Shown here: positions 1 through 13,500 of the stretch, in pieces
Position numbering within the stretch: position 1 is the stretch's first letter
Layout: each line of letters begins with the position of its first letter
From: Saccoglossus kowalevskii
Lineage: Eukaryota > Hemichordata > Enteropneusta > Harrimaniidae
DNA length: 42,095 bases
NCBI RefSeq assembly: GCF_000003605.2
Contig: NW_003123417.1
Coordinates: 127,431-169,525 of the forward strand
Reading direction: 5' to 3'
Notes under the pieces: generated by a model
The model's database searches: none
Told to the model about the DNA's origin: nothing
Seen by the model: the letters and a program-made list of their open reading frames with translations, nothing else
Made by a program: the position numbers and the translations under genes

Positions 1-713
1 TCGTGTCTATTGGGCATAGCTATAGTGTCGTGTCTATTGGATATAGATATAGTGTCGTGTCTATTGGACATAGCTATAGCTTCGTGTCTATTGGACATAG
101 CTATAGTGTCGTGTCTATTGGACATAGCTTCTGTGTCGTGTCTATTGGACATAGCTTCTGTGTCGTGTCTATTGGACATAGCTATAGTGTCGTGTCTATT
201 GGACATAGCTATAGCTTCGTGTCTATTGGGAATAGCTATAGTGTCGTGTCTATTGGATATAGCTATAGTGTCGTGTCTATTGGACATATCTATAGTGTCG
301 TGTCTATTGGACATAGCTATAGTGTCGTGTCTATTGGACATATCTATAGTGTCGTGTCTATTGGACATAGCTATAGTGTCGTGTCTATTGGACATAGCTA
401 TAGTGTCGTGTCTATTGGACATATTCTATAGTGTCGTGTCTATTGGACATAGCTATAGTGTCGTGTCTATTGGGCATAGCTATAGTGTCGTGTCTATTGG
501 GCATAGCTATAGTGTCGTGTCTATTGGACATAGCTATAGTGTCGTGTCTATTGGATATAGCTATAGTGTCGTGTCTATTGGACATAGCTATAGCTTCGTG
601 TCTATTGGACATAGCTATAGTGTCGTGTCTATTGGACATAGCTATAGTGTCGTGTCTATTGGACATAGCTATAGTGTCGTGTCTATTGGACATAGCTATA
701 GTGTCGTGTCTAT
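1..713. repeat. 27-bp tandem minisatellite
   Basis: About 26 head-to-tail copies of a 27-bp unit built around GTGTCGTGTCTATTGG followed by ACATAGCTATA. Copies differ by single substitutions (ACATAGCTTCT, ATATAGCTATA, GGCATAGC) and one copy near 421 has an extra base. Because 27 is a multiple of three, several frames stay open throughout and give nine-residue repeats such as SYSVVSIGH; these are not evidence of a gene. The array is already running at base 1, so its true length is unknown, and it ends at about 713 in TATATTTTGG. Confidence 0.95.
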
Positions 714-1085
714 ATTTTGGATATACTCTTAGTGTACATATAATGCCATGTTGTAGGCTTGTCTTACCTTTCCTGTGTCATCTCCTGCATCATCACCACC
801 GTCTTGTCTTGGCACTTGAGTGCAGTGAACACAATTACCGTGTATCGATGCAACTAAACCCAACACAACCAAAGGAAAGAAAACTTCAACCATAGTGTCT
901 GTTGTTAAGCGTTTGTGTTGAATTGAAATGAATTGAATTGGCTTGTGGTTCTCGTATTTCTACTTAATATCGTACGCATAAATTTCATTACCTCGCGTAG
1001 TTTTAATCCTGATCATTTGAGTTATATTAAAGTATTACAGAACACGAACAAAAGATGCGATATACATGTAAATGTGTCTTATTTC
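714..1085. other. Unannotated flank of the minisatellite
   Basis: AT-rich single-copy-looking sequence. The reading frame that spans the minisatellite continues to 895 but shows no recognisable domain. I see no exon. Confidence 0.4.
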
Positions 1086-1185
1086 ATCCGTTTATTACCC
1101 ATTCATTTATTCATTCATTCATTCATACATTTATTCATTCATTCATTCATTCATTCATACGTTCATTCGTTCATTTATTCAATTA
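1086..1185. repeat. (TTCA)n microsatellite
   Basis: Tetranucleotide array of TTCA/TTTA steps (ATTCATTCATTCAT and variants) about 90 bp long with interruptions at both ends. The frame translating as repeats of FIHS is an artefact of it. Confidence 0.9.
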
Positions 1186-2647
1186 TTTATGTTAGATAAT
1201 AATGATCCATAACGTGTAAATAAAGTTATATCAATACTTTAAAGTCGAACTTGAAAGTGAACTACAATTATATGAGAAGCCATCACGCTTCATGAGACGC
1301 CTATTCCATGGGCCGTGTAACGGACTGGGAAAGTGCTAATTGCCAAAGATTGTTGACAAATTAAATAACTAGTACATTGCACATAGTTGATAAATATTAC
1401 GTCACTAATCACACTATATATATGTAATAATCTGTGATATGAATAGAATGAAAACGTAAATTGGACAACTTTGTATTAATCATTCCAGTAAGCGACTTTA
1501 TTATGACAGGGTTTCGTTTCATTACTGTCTTAAAAGTTTCGTCAATTATGCATATTCAGAAAATGCGGTGTAGTGTTATTGCACCCCCGTCGTTTATGCC
1601 ACACACAGACAATGTTAAAATTTAATTTTTGGTTAATATTATATTATTAATATATCATCATACACTACTAATCCTGAGACAGTTATAATTTTAAAAAATC
1701 ATTACACACCACGAACCTTTAATATAAATGTTAATTGGATTTTTCTATACCTTGCTTTGTGTTATTATGCGTATCATAATTATTAGTCTAGTCAATATTA
1801 TGATGATGTATTGTCTCACATTATAATTAAACTCGCCATAGACGACAATCTTGAAAAGCACGGCTATTTTATATATAGATACAAGGAGTCTCAATATTTT
1901 CAAATAATTAAACAGAGTGATGTGTATAGTTTTTAAAATCAAATAGTAAATATCACCATAACCCCTGCCCTCCCCCCCAAAAAATAACTACACTTTCAAT
2001 ATTTGAAAAGATTACTCAACTGACTTTTCACTCTAAATGTATCAGTCCGCCATTCAAAAAGGGCGCACATATATGGTAGGTGTACCTACGTATTTTTAGT
2101 GAATGTTACCTAATAGCGATGACCACCTCGGACTCAGGAGCTAAACCATCGCATGTCCTGCAACGCGTCTTTAATATATATATTACCTCATATCGTACTA
2201 ATCCTAAAACAATTAAAAATAAAATATTGCAGCACACGAATACGGATATTTATTTTAATATATATGTGTAAAATATTAGGTGGATATTACAGGATTCCAT
2301 TAATTTCGTATTTGTCATCGCTTTAATAATTTACATTGGCATTAAATAGCGACTCAACTATTGAAAATACGACCTCTAACATATGTGTTCTTGCGGATTC
2401 GGGTGGAGTTACCTCCTAAATTCACGTCATCGAAAGATACTTTAAAAGTGCGGTCACGTGGTTGGTGTTTAATTAACTAATGAACTGATAACAGGATGTA
2501 CACAAGATCTTTTCGTATTTATGTAAATTAGCCATTTCCCAGTGTCCAATGCAATTATTTGCATAATCGGAATTCAGCTTCACCGTGAATTGATATGCTC
2601 GTATGGACATGTTTTGTAAAGTAGATTACAATAGTCTAATTTTCGCT
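1186..2647. other. Intergenic AT-rich DNA, no gene seen
   Basis: No open frame with a recognisable domain or paired splice sites. It could hold a 3' exon of the minus-strand vWD gene, but I found none. Confidence 0.4.
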
Positions 2648-2969
2648 CACTGTGAGATCCCGCGCCATGCGTGAATCGAATGTAGCAGGATAAACAAAGA
2701 CTCGTAAACACATTGAGTGGGATTCAAAAAACGCGAAAATATTGTTGACGTATTTACACGATTAGTAATGTTCTATGCAAATTTGATGATGTTTTTTTTT
2801 ATGAAGTTAGGGTATCTCAACGCCATACCCCCCCCCCCCAACACACACACGGCGTTTTGACAGCGAGCTATAAAAATATTTTAAAAAAATCAAGTTCAAA
2901 ATCAAATCATTCGATTTTTAGCAGACGTTCGGTCCGCGCCTTTTCCGCAATGTGCGGGATCTCGCAGTG
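2648..2969. mobile_element. MITE-like foldback element
   Basis: The left end reads CACTGTGAGATCCCGC and the reverse complement of the right end reads CACTGCGAGATCCCGC. Similarity extends to about 24 bp with roughly 20 matches. The 322-bp interior has no coding capacity and includes a poly-C/(CA)n stretch near 2830. I could not find a convincing target-site duplication, so the superfamily is open (CACTG ends recall CMC-type elements). Confidence 0.55.
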
Positions 2970-4038
2970 AACAGAAAAACATCTATTATATAATTTGAAA
3001 CAATCATAGTGACAACAACAACAACAACACAGCCACCACCACGTATGCATCACTGTTTATTACTATTAAGTTCCCACACATCTACTACTCTAAGAGTTTA
3101 CAAACATTCGACTTGATTCACGATAACAATTGTTACATAATATTCAGTATTGTTTTGAAGTTATTATTAGGAGAAAGTGTATTTCCCGCGACGGCATGAA
3201 ATAAATTAGTCGCACAATTAATGTATTCAAATCACCCATAAGTCGATAGATATCATCAAGCAAATCATTTCTGTTCTCTACATAATATCAACAATCTTTA
3301 GAAGTATGTGTCTCTGATGTTCAATACCGTACTATGGACAACTGAAATAAAACAAAAAGTGAATGAGCGTGCATATAGGTTTGGCCGCGTTACTATTGAC
3401 TGAACGCATGCAACAAGAAATGTACATGGATTTTAGTGACATTATTATTCCACCGATAAAAACACTGGGATTATTTTTATAGGACTGGCAATCAAAAGAG
3501 TGTGAAATGCATAAAGATGTTTTCAGAAGTATAAATAATGATAATAATTTTACTTATCCTGGGTGACCATCGTAAGGACAAGATTATAAAAAAACGAACA
3601 TAGCATCTTAATGAAGTTCAATACGTCTCAAAACTGTAGCTTATTTCAAGTTCTTAAACATCACAACAGAGGGCGTGGTATACCGACATTTTAAGATGAT
3701 TCTCGCATCACGATTTTAAGGTCAGTATCACAATTACACATATTACATTGCAAAAAGTCTATCAGAGGTAATACTATGCTTTTAAATAATAACTTGGCAG
3801 TATTTACAGTAAGTGTTCGGCGAATACGTTTGAGAAAGTCAAGTTTCCTAGAGATTCGCCTGCAGATAATATCAATATGCTCAAATTGTCATCAAAAATG
3901 ACACCCAATATTTTTTCTTCCAAGCCGTAAGACCATGGAACATACGGAAGCGTTTTCCACGTGTGACAGTTTCCCTTGATGGAGTGACATTAATTTTTTT
4001 TTTTTTTTGACCACCAGTGTCAAGTAGGCAGTTTAATA
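2970..4038. other. Intergenic DNA downstream of the vWD gene, no gene seen
   Basis: AT-rich, with a poly-T run near 3993-4008. No coding exon could be supported. If the last vWD exon is spliced at 4043 rather than ending at its stop, the next exon would have to lie here or further left. Confidence 0.35.
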
Positions 4039-7000
4039 TTACCTGCCAGGTACTTCCCAGCTATGGCCTAATTCTTGTGCGTTATCAGTGAACGATCCAT
4101 TGGCCAGAAGATAGGGGAGCTTTCCTTCAATGTGTACGTAATCCTCTGGTTGCTTATGACCGAGCATACCACACACTTTTCCTATCAGATCTGAATCTTT
4201 GTGGATACCAACAAACAACCGATTGCGGTTGTTACGGGCATTCTTGGACCATTCAATCCACCACTTGCCAGAAGCGGAGAAAATGATGTCTGTGCCGTTA
4301 CTGACAATCTGAACACCGACAAGCGCATCTTGCGTAAGTACACTAGTTGTGACGAGTACTCCATTCAACTGTGTTGAATAAATAAAAAAAAAGAAATTGT
4401 TGGCATGAATTTTTAATCAACTGTATTTCCAGTAGCTACAGTATACAGCATCTATGCAAGCTCAGGTCAAATATATTATGTTCATTTTGTTATATCTAAG
4501 CTTTCAGAACATGTATGACTTACCCTAATTACAATACACGCTATCGTTACGCTAATCTTCAATGATAGTGTACCTCGTTTACCCTAATTGAATTTGTTTT
4601 ATCCTGGGAAACATGCTCGGGTATTAGTATAAATTATCGTAAGAACAACTGTGATATCCCCGTATTTCTATTTTGACTTCAATAATATTCTGCGGTACAA
4701 CCACGCAATATCGTTTGACCTCGGTGCTATTTTTTAACCCATTGCAGATTAATCACATACAAATCGAAATTCCAAATCCAGGGATAATATATTTGTTCTT
4801 CAACTTTGACAGTGTTGATCAGATCACTATTAATATCACGTGATTACTGTCGATATTGAGAACAAACTTAAAAGAACTGCGCTACCATGAGCGAGATAAC
4901 GTCTTGTTTACTTTAGAATAGTCCATCATGGCCTACTGTCTCGGGCGATTCCATTTTCCATTAATATTCTAGAAATGTGCACATTCGAAATTGTTTGCAA
5001 ATTTAACATACAAATTCTAATTTAACACAATACCAATACTACTTCCCATAATGTCATACGCTATCGCAATATTATTGTTGTTATCACGATATTAGCTGCG
5101 AATAATCTCTAATTAGGAATTAATTTATGCACGATAAAATAGCATTTATACCATTATCACTCCATTGTCTCTAAGATCAAGTACGTGCGCACCAGTGGTT
5201 ACTTTCGCACTCTCTATACGACGGACATCGTTGTTTACAAATCGACTGATCACTTCACCGTGTGTTGAAATAACTTTCAGATCAAAGTCAGACGCAACAC
5301 AGGTCTCTGTGAGAACGTAACTGCATGGACCATTAAATTCTAGATGGTTCTTGTCAAAGGTTACATAATGCGGATCACCTTGACCGCTGCCCGGGTCACA
5401 TGGGCAATCTGAGGGCAAGAAATAAAGCAAGTTTAATAAGAGTAAATTATATTACAATTAGAGTCGAACAGGGCGCGGCGCGACGTGAAGTTCCCATGAC
5501 TTCCATGATGGCGGTCATCAGCTTGACATTAGGATATTTTCAAAAGACTACGAATTCAAAGTACGTAATTTCGATAAAATCTTACCGGTCGATATTGTGA
5601 AATTTCCCAATCGCTGGAACCCTTCAATACTCTGTAGCTTACTGTCAATGTGACATTTGGTACACGGGTCGAAAGGACCCAGCGTGATGGTGAACGTCGG
5701 GACACCGCTGAATGAAAACCATGGATTTTGGCTAATTTTTGACCAACCAGGAATATCGTTTGGGTCTGTGTAATGCCGCGTTTCCAGCCAACCCTCTTTG
5801 AATTTCATAGTGATATCCATTGCCCAAAATGAAATATATTCGCATGTTGCGAAAATCACATACGCAATTACTGTTCCTGTTGACAAAAATAAAATAATAC
5901 AAATTAGTATTCAGACACGATTGTTTCATCACAATATGCATTAACGAAGTATGGATACGTGTTTGTTATGATGAAGGTGACTATTATATAGATGAAAAAG
6001 ATGGAAATCTCATCAACATCTATCGGGAATTCATCCGCGGTGGCCAACACGACTCTGTCACCTCGAGTGAAGCGAAGAGTTACTTGAAAGATTTCACTAC
6101 ATGATTGGCACATAAAACGGTAACTGGTTGAAGAAAAGAACGACATCAAAATGAATGTGAAACAACACGTTTTTTTTTTTTTTTAGAAACCATCGCCGGC
6201 TGATACTGATGAAAATAGAACCCATAAAATTACGCGAATACAATAAAACTATGATAACCCGAAAAAACATACTCTAAATTTCCGACTACTATTATCATAA
6301 AATCAAAAAGCACTTATTACGCCTATGTGATCGCCATTTGTAGATTGTTTCAATATAACAATTAGAAAGTCATTTGCTATTTGTTGCGACAACTGTAACA
6401 AATGCAATTGGTAAATATACGCATAGTATCGGCGCTGTCATTCGAGACAGAAGGAGGAATAAAAGAGGCACACACACACATAATGAAACGATAGAAACAT
6501 CGTTTTGCTATGAGTCATACGAGGCCAAATTACATTAGCACAGCCAATTGGTCCACACTACACATCGGTGATGCTTATGCGTTCTATACAAAGTATTTAC
6601 CATACCGGTGGCAGAAGGGGCACGTGGTACATATGAGAAAAATAAACTAGTATAATCACTACCTGCAGGTAAAGGTATCAGATCAAGTTGCCGCTTGCCA
6701 ACACCGGTAGCATTTACATCATAGGTTTTCAGAAGTTCGTCTAAGGGTATGATTAGTACCTGTAAGTAAATGATAAAGATGTGGAATAACATATTTGACA
6801 GATATCAAGAGATTATTAACGATAAAAGTAAATAGGGAGAATAAAAAACAACCAATATAGCGGTAATGAAATGGTATGGTGTCGAAATAATTTTATTTGT
6901 TATTTTAAGTAAAACGATTTTAACGTTGTGATTGACATGGAGTCTGAGATTAATGTGAATATCTTGTTGACTAACATGGTGTCTGTACTACACTGTGAAA

Positions 7001-8493
7001 CTCTCTTTGACTGTCATGGTGTCTGTATTTTACTACGAACACCTTTCTGACTGACATGCCTTTTGTACTGTACTGTACTGCACTACATTACAACACTCTC
7101 TTTAACAGACACGGCGCCTGTTCTGCGCTGTAAAACTTTCGTTGACTGACATGACGTATGCCCTGCACTTCAAACCTCTATACTGCATTGTGGAACTCGT
7201 GTTGATCGCATGGCATGGTGTATGTATCTAGTCTGTACTGCACTGTGCAACTCTCGTTTTATGTCGTGGCGTATGTGATCAGGTGCAGATAAGCAGTTGC
7301 TTAACGAAAAAGCAAGATGATTTTTAGAGCACAGGGGGGGGGGTATTATCTATTTTTATGGGCAGGGGAACATTTTGTACCTTTTAAAGACAGGAATTAT
7401 GTTTTTTGAGGTAGGTTTTTTTTCTGCCAGGAGGCATTGTAAAACTTTAGTGATGGTGGATCTTACTAGATTTTGTGTTTGATTAATCAGAGAGTAAATC
7501 TGATATAAAATAAGGAAATACAATATAAATTTCCAGGCAGAGGGAGGATTTCACAAACACATTTTATGGGCATGGAGCAACTTTGCTAAAAATGTGGGAG
7601 GGAAGGAGACTTTCCAATAGATGTGGGGATGGAGGGGAGTTGAGAAATGCTCTAGCCAGATGGCAAGTTATAATCAGCTTTAAATGCCCCTCTTGGGTCT
7701 AAATTAATCAGTCCAACTTTCTAGATCTGTAAAATGTATTTCGTCACGAAAAGAACATTTGTTAAGGCACACCACTCATTGGCTGGACGCGTGTACAACA
7801 CTGTGAAACTCATTGTGACTGGCATGGCGTCTGTATTGCACTATGAAACTTTCTTTAACCGATATGGCCTCTCTAGTGCACCGTGGATCTCACTTTGCGA
7901 ACTTGGTGTACGTACTCAGTCGCACTGCACTGTAAAACTCTCGTTGATAGCCATGTACTGCACTCATATGTGAAACTCTTTCTTTTCGTGACTTTGGCAT
8001 CTGTACTGCACTGCAAAACTGTCGTTAAATGCTTTGGCGTCTGTACTCTACCATGAAACTGTCTATGACTAACTGACATGATGTCTGTACTGCTTTGTGA
8101 AACAAGCTTTGACTGACTGACTGAAATGACATCTGACATGACGTCTGTGCTGCTCTGCAAAACTCGAATTCTATTATGAGCCACGAAAACATGCATATCC
8201 ACTATAACCCCCTGGACTATAACGAAATTAATTTCGCTCGTATAGTTTTTATTTACCGATGTTGAACAGATTTATTCACAGTTATATATATTTTTCAGTT
8301 AGCCCCTGAAATTAAAATCGGATTTGGAATCTCCCACTGTTTAAATTATGATTAATTCTAGATATCTTACCGGTTCGCCATCCTCTTCGGTTGGTACTTC
8401 TGTTCTCGTAACAATTACTTTACCATTGACTTCATTAGAATGTATGGCAGCAAATATGCAGAAAGCGGTGAGAAATAAAAATAACTGACCCAT
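4039..8493 (-). CDS. Secreted von Willebrand factor type D domain protein (multi-exon)
   Basis: Read on the minus strand. Exon 1 (8493-8371) has ATG plus a hydrophobic leader MGQLFLFLTAFCIFAAIHS and ends at GTAAGA, phase 0. Exon 2 starts at 6759 after TTACAG. Exon 3 lies around 6130-5945 (RFMCQSCSEIFQVTLRFTRG); its joins do not resolve by phase, so an exon may be missing or its ends may be wrong. Exons 4 (5876-5586), 5 (5408-5152) and 6 (4368-4043 or 4039) join in matching phase. Exons 5-6 form a vWD domain: GDPHYVTF, a Cys pair around GPCSYVLTETC, then KVCGMLG in place of the usual CGxxN motif, ending GHSWEVP. vWD domains occur in mucins, vitellogenins and zonadhesin-like proteins; the N-terminal ~250 residues match nothing I recognise. 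The last exon reads GGCAGGTAA, which is either a stop or a donor, so the C-terminus is uncertain. Confidence 0.75.
6910..7275. repeat. Degenerate ~40-bp tandem repeat, block 1
   Basis: Loose copies of GTCTGTACTGCACTGTGAAA followed by CTCTCGTTGACTGACATGGC, spaced about 40 bp and heavily diverged. It lies in the first intron of the vWD gene. The high divergence suggests an old array. Confidence 0.7.
7276..7780. other. Spacer between the two repeat blocks
   Basis: Purine-rich, with a poly-G run near 7335-7344 and phrases such as GGGCAGGGGAACATTTTGT and GGGCATGGAGCAACTTTGC that look like degenerate copies of each other. No exon seen. Confidence 0.4.
7781..8165. repeat. Degenerate ~40-bp tandem repeat, block 2
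   Basis: Same motif as the block at 6910-7275 (GTCTGTACTGCACTG, GAAACTCTCGTTGA, TGACATGGCGTC). The two blocks probably formed one array later split by about 500 bp of other sequence. Short frames on both strands here are repeat artefacts. Confidence 0.7.
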
Positions 8494-10506
8494 AGCCGGA
8501 GATGTTGTTCCCACACAATGACTACTAGTAGGCAGATACTGTGCTCATGACTTTTATTCTGATACGTCAGAGGCGATATGTTATTAGAGGCCATTGTCAT
8601 GTCCATATGTAATTATTATCATAAGGAATATCTTACAACAATAATATAGCAGAACACAAACCAACGTCATTTGTTGTTTTGTCACACATTTGCACTGCCA
8701 TGTCACTTACTAAAATAACAAACACATTCAGACTTTACACCCTGGTTCGTAACTCGCTCTTCACTTACCGCTGAAAAGTTCAAATAACTAAATAATCCGT
8801 AATTTCAGTAAATTGTTTTTTTTTTCACGTCAATAATCGTTATATTATATATAAATAATAATAATTATTGTCAATATTGTTTCATCTCATTTCAATAAAT
8901 CGATGCTCGTACTAAGAACAAAAAAAATAAACAAGCAGAATTCAATACTGCTCACTGTTTTGTCAACTAAATCAGTGCGCTATATTCCAATACTGCTGGT
9001 TGGGGCCAATCACTGCAACTGAGAACATGGAATGATTGTAATGCATGCGCAAAACAAACAAAAAGACAAAGGAACGGGAGAAAATAAGATGTGTTTGCTT
9101 TTGTTAACCTGATTAGAAAAAATAATATACTGGTAAAGTATAAAAAAAAACGTCAATTTGAAAAATAAAATAATAACTTTCCTTGAGACGACGTATCGAT
9201 ATTGATCTATTGTTCATATATTTTTAATTGATTATCTATATTTCTTTCTTTTATTCAATTATATATATTTCAGTTTTTTCCAACGCATGCGAGATATAAG
9301 GTCTCAAATTCCAGCCAGACATGATACATTAAACAATATTTTAACACCGGTGTTATTTTCAAAAATTTAAATAACAACACCCTTATGTGCTGTAAAATTA
9401 AACATAAAAGAAGATAGAGTTCTCGGAAATATAAGCTGATGCTACATCTATGATATATAGCAGTCAATATCTGGAAATCGATGTCTATAGTAAATTTGCA
9501 GAACAGCTAGACGTTTCTAACAATAGCTATTTAAGAAAAATGTTTAAAAAGAGAAGACAAGGCGAACAATATGACACTTCCAGATATGAGAGTTCCATAT
9601 ATACACGGGAATGCAATTTAGAGCTTTTACAGGTCACCTTTCGTGCTATAATTAGTATACTTTGTCCATCATTTTGATTTTCCAGGACTTTATTGTGGGT
9701 AAAATGGCAAAACAACATCTGTTGCAAAAACACTATAAAAAAAAGAATTTCATGTATAACTTGAGAAATGCTGATGCAAATTAGCATAAATTGTCAAGTG
9801 TGCATATTAATCATGTATATAATTATAATTATAGAAATTAAACACAAGTAAAGATATTGCCAGAAATAAAATGTTCGTTGAAAATAGAATAGCACTTTTT
9901 TGTTTCCTTTTTGCGGTCGAACGGATATACATAACCCGTATAAGCTTCTCTTATTGATGGATTAATTGTATGAAATATACGAAGAATTTAACAACAATTC
10001 ACATGAATAATTTCAGTTACACTTTAAACGACAATGCGCGTAATTGTACATGTAGACAGAACATATGAGCACACATATAAAACAAAAGCAAAAGGGATGT
10101 TTTCAGTTTCAGGGCGAAATATACAGTTTTCCCTTCGACGCGCCTGTGGTGTTTTTCGTTGTCATGTCACATATATTATAAATGGATATATCTGTAATGT
10201 TACGTCCTAAAATTAAAATGAAGTGGATCTTAATAAAAATGATTTCCTTATGTAGTTGGTGATAGATGTTCAGCAAACCGATCTCCAAGTCGATCTACTG
10301 TGAAACCACTGTGTTAATTACCTGAAATTCAATAAACAACATTGCTAGTAATACAACTTAATTGACAATAACTCCCATGATACCAAATACATGATTAGAA
10401 TATGTAATAATGAGTCGAATATCAGCGTGGCGCGTAGCCTGAATTTCATTAAACATAGACTTAACAAGAATAACATTCAGTCTCCAACCAGGTTGGTAAT
10501 TATAAC
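8494..10506. other. Upstream flank of the vWD gene, no gene seen
   Basis: About 2 kb of AT-rich DNA that should contain the vWD gene promoter, but I could not place one. No paired splice sites or recognisable domain are visible on either strand. Confidence 0.4.
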
Positions 10507-13500
10507 GTAATATATATGTATATTGTATTTCTAGCAATATATGATGCAATATATATGTGAGCAAACAAGATGCATTTCTAGCAATATATGATGCAATATA
10601 TATGTAAGAAAACCAGATGCATTTCTAACAATATATGATGCAATATATATGTAAGAAAACAAGATGCATTTCTAACAATATATGATGCAATATATATATG
10701 CGAGCAAACCAGATGCATTTCAAGCACTGTGTTATGCAATATATATGTGAGCAAACCAGATGCATTTCTAGCAATATATGATGCAATATATATGTGAGCA
10801 AACAAGATGCATTTCTAGCAATATATGATGCAATATATATGTGAGCAAACAAGATGCATTTCTAACAATATATGAAGCAATATATATATGCGAGCAAACC
10901 AGATGCATTTCTAACAATATATGATGCAATATATATGTGAGCAAACCAGATGCATTTCTAACAATATATGATGCAATATATATGTAAGAAAACCAGATGC
11001 ATTTCTAACAATATATGATGCAATATATATGCGAGCAAACCAGATGCATTTCTAGCAATGTGTTATGCAATATATATATGAGCAAACCAGGTGCATTTTT
11101 AGCGATATATGATGCAATATATATATGAGCAAACAAGATGCATTTCTAGCAATATATGATGCAATATATATGCGAACAAACCAGATGCATTTCTAGCAAT
11201 ATATGATGCAATAGATATGTGAGCAAACAAGATGCATTTCTAGCAATATATGATGCAATATATATGCGAGCAAACCAGATGCATTTCTAATATATTATGC
11301 AATATATATGTGAGCAAACCAGATGCATTTCTAATAATATATGATGCAATACATATGCGAGCAAACCAGATGCATTTCTAGCAATGTATGATGTAATATA
11401 TATGCGAGCAAACCAGATGCATTTCTAGCAATGTGTTATGCAATATATATGCAAGCAAACCAGATGCATTTCTAGCAATATATGATGCAATATATATGCG
11501 AGCAAACCAGATGCATTTCTAGCAGTGTGTTATGCAATATATATGTGAGCAAACCCAGATGCATTTGTAGCAATGTGTTATGCAATATATATATATGAGC
11601 AAACCAGATGCATTTTTAGCGATATATGATGCAATATATATATGAGCAAACAAGATGCATTTCTAGCAATATATGATGCAATATATATGCGAACAAACCA
11701 GATGCATTTCTAGCAATATATGATGCAATAGATATGTGAGCAAACAAGATGCATTTCTAGCAATATATGATGCATTATATATGTGAGCAAACCAGATGCA
11801 TTTCTAGCAATGTGTTATGCAATATATATGTGAGCAAACCAGATGCATTTCTAACAAAATATGATGCAATATATATGCGAGCAAACCAGATGCATTTCAA
11901 GCACTGTGTTATGCAATATATATGTGAGCAAAGCAGATGCATTTTAGCGATATATGATACAATATATATGTGAGCAAACAGGATGCATTTCTAGCAATAT
12001 ATGATGCAATATATATGTAAGAAAACCAGATGCATTTCTAACAATATATGATGCAATATATATGTAAGAAAACCAGATGCATTTCTAACAATATATGATG
12101 CAATATATATGCGAGCAAACCAGATGCATTTCTAGCAATATATGATGCAATAGATATGTAAGAAAACCAGATGCATTTCTAACAATATATGATGCAATAT
12201 ATATGCGAGCAAACCAGATGCATTTCAAGCACTGTGTTATGCAATATATATGTGAGCAAAGCAGATGCATTTCTAGCAATATATGATGCAATATATATGT
12301 AAGAAAACCAGATGCATTTCTAACAATATATGATTCAATATATATGCGAGCAAACCAGATGCATTTCAAGCACTGTGTTATGCAATATATATGTGAGCAA
12401 ACCAGATGCATTTCTAGCGATATATGATGCAATATATATGCGAGCAAACCAGATGCATTTCTAGCAATATATGATGCAATAGATATGTGAGCAAACAAGA
12501 TGCATTTCTAGCAATATATGATGCAATATATATGCGAGCAAACCAGATGCATTTCTAACAATATATGATGCAATATATATGCGAGCAAACCAGATGCATT
12601 TCTAGCAATGTGTTATGCAATATATATATATGAGCAAACCAGATGCATTTTTAGCGATATATGATGCAATATATATGTGAGCAAACAAGATGCATTTCTA
12701 GCAATGTGTTATGCAATATATATATATGAGCAAACCAGATGCATTTTTAGCGATATATGATGCAATATATATATGAGCAAACAAGATGCATTTCTAGCAA
12801 TATATGATGCAATATATATGCGAACAAACCAGATGCATTTCTAGCAATGTATGATGCAATATATATGCGAGCAAACCAGATGCATTTCTAGCAATGTGTT
12901 ATGCAATATATATATATGAGCAAACCAGATGCATTTTTAGCGATATATGATGCAATATATATGTGAGCAAACAAGATGCATTTCTAGCAATGTGTTATGC
13001 AATATATATATATGAGCAAACCAGATGCATTTTTAGCGATATATGATGCAATATATATATGAGCAAACAAGATGCATTTCTAGCAATATATGATGCAATA
13101 TATATGCGAACAAACCAGATGCATTTCTAGCAATATATGATGCAATAGATATGTGAGCAAACAAGATGCATTTCTAATAATATATGATGCAATATATATG
13201 CGAGCAAACCAGATGCATTTCTAGCAATGTATGATGCAATATATATGCGAGCAAACCAGATGCATTTCTAGCAATGTGTTATGCAATATATATGCAAGCA
13301 AACCAGATGCATTTCTAGAAATATATGATGCAATATATATGCGAGCAAACCAGATGCATTTCTAGCAATAAATGATGCAATATATGCGAGCAAACCAGAT
13401 GCATTTCTAGCAATATATAATGCAATATATGCGAGCAAACCAGATGCATTTCTAGCAACATATGATGCAATATATATGCGAGCAAACCCATATGCATTTC

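Noticed and set aside
10-895. Long repeat-protein frames across the first 0.9 kb
   Set aside because: They follow the 27-bp minisatellite, occur in more than one frame and on both strands, and lose all pattern once the array ends.
8415-8606. 63-codon frame starting at an upstream ATG before the vWD gene
   Set aside because: It overlaps exon 1 in a different frame and lacks the signal peptide and consensus donor seen in the chosen frame.
12085-12498. 137-codon minus-strand frame and similar frames in the 47-bp satellite
   Set aside because: Three satellite units equal 47 codons, so open frames arise by periodicity; similar false frames occur on both strands.
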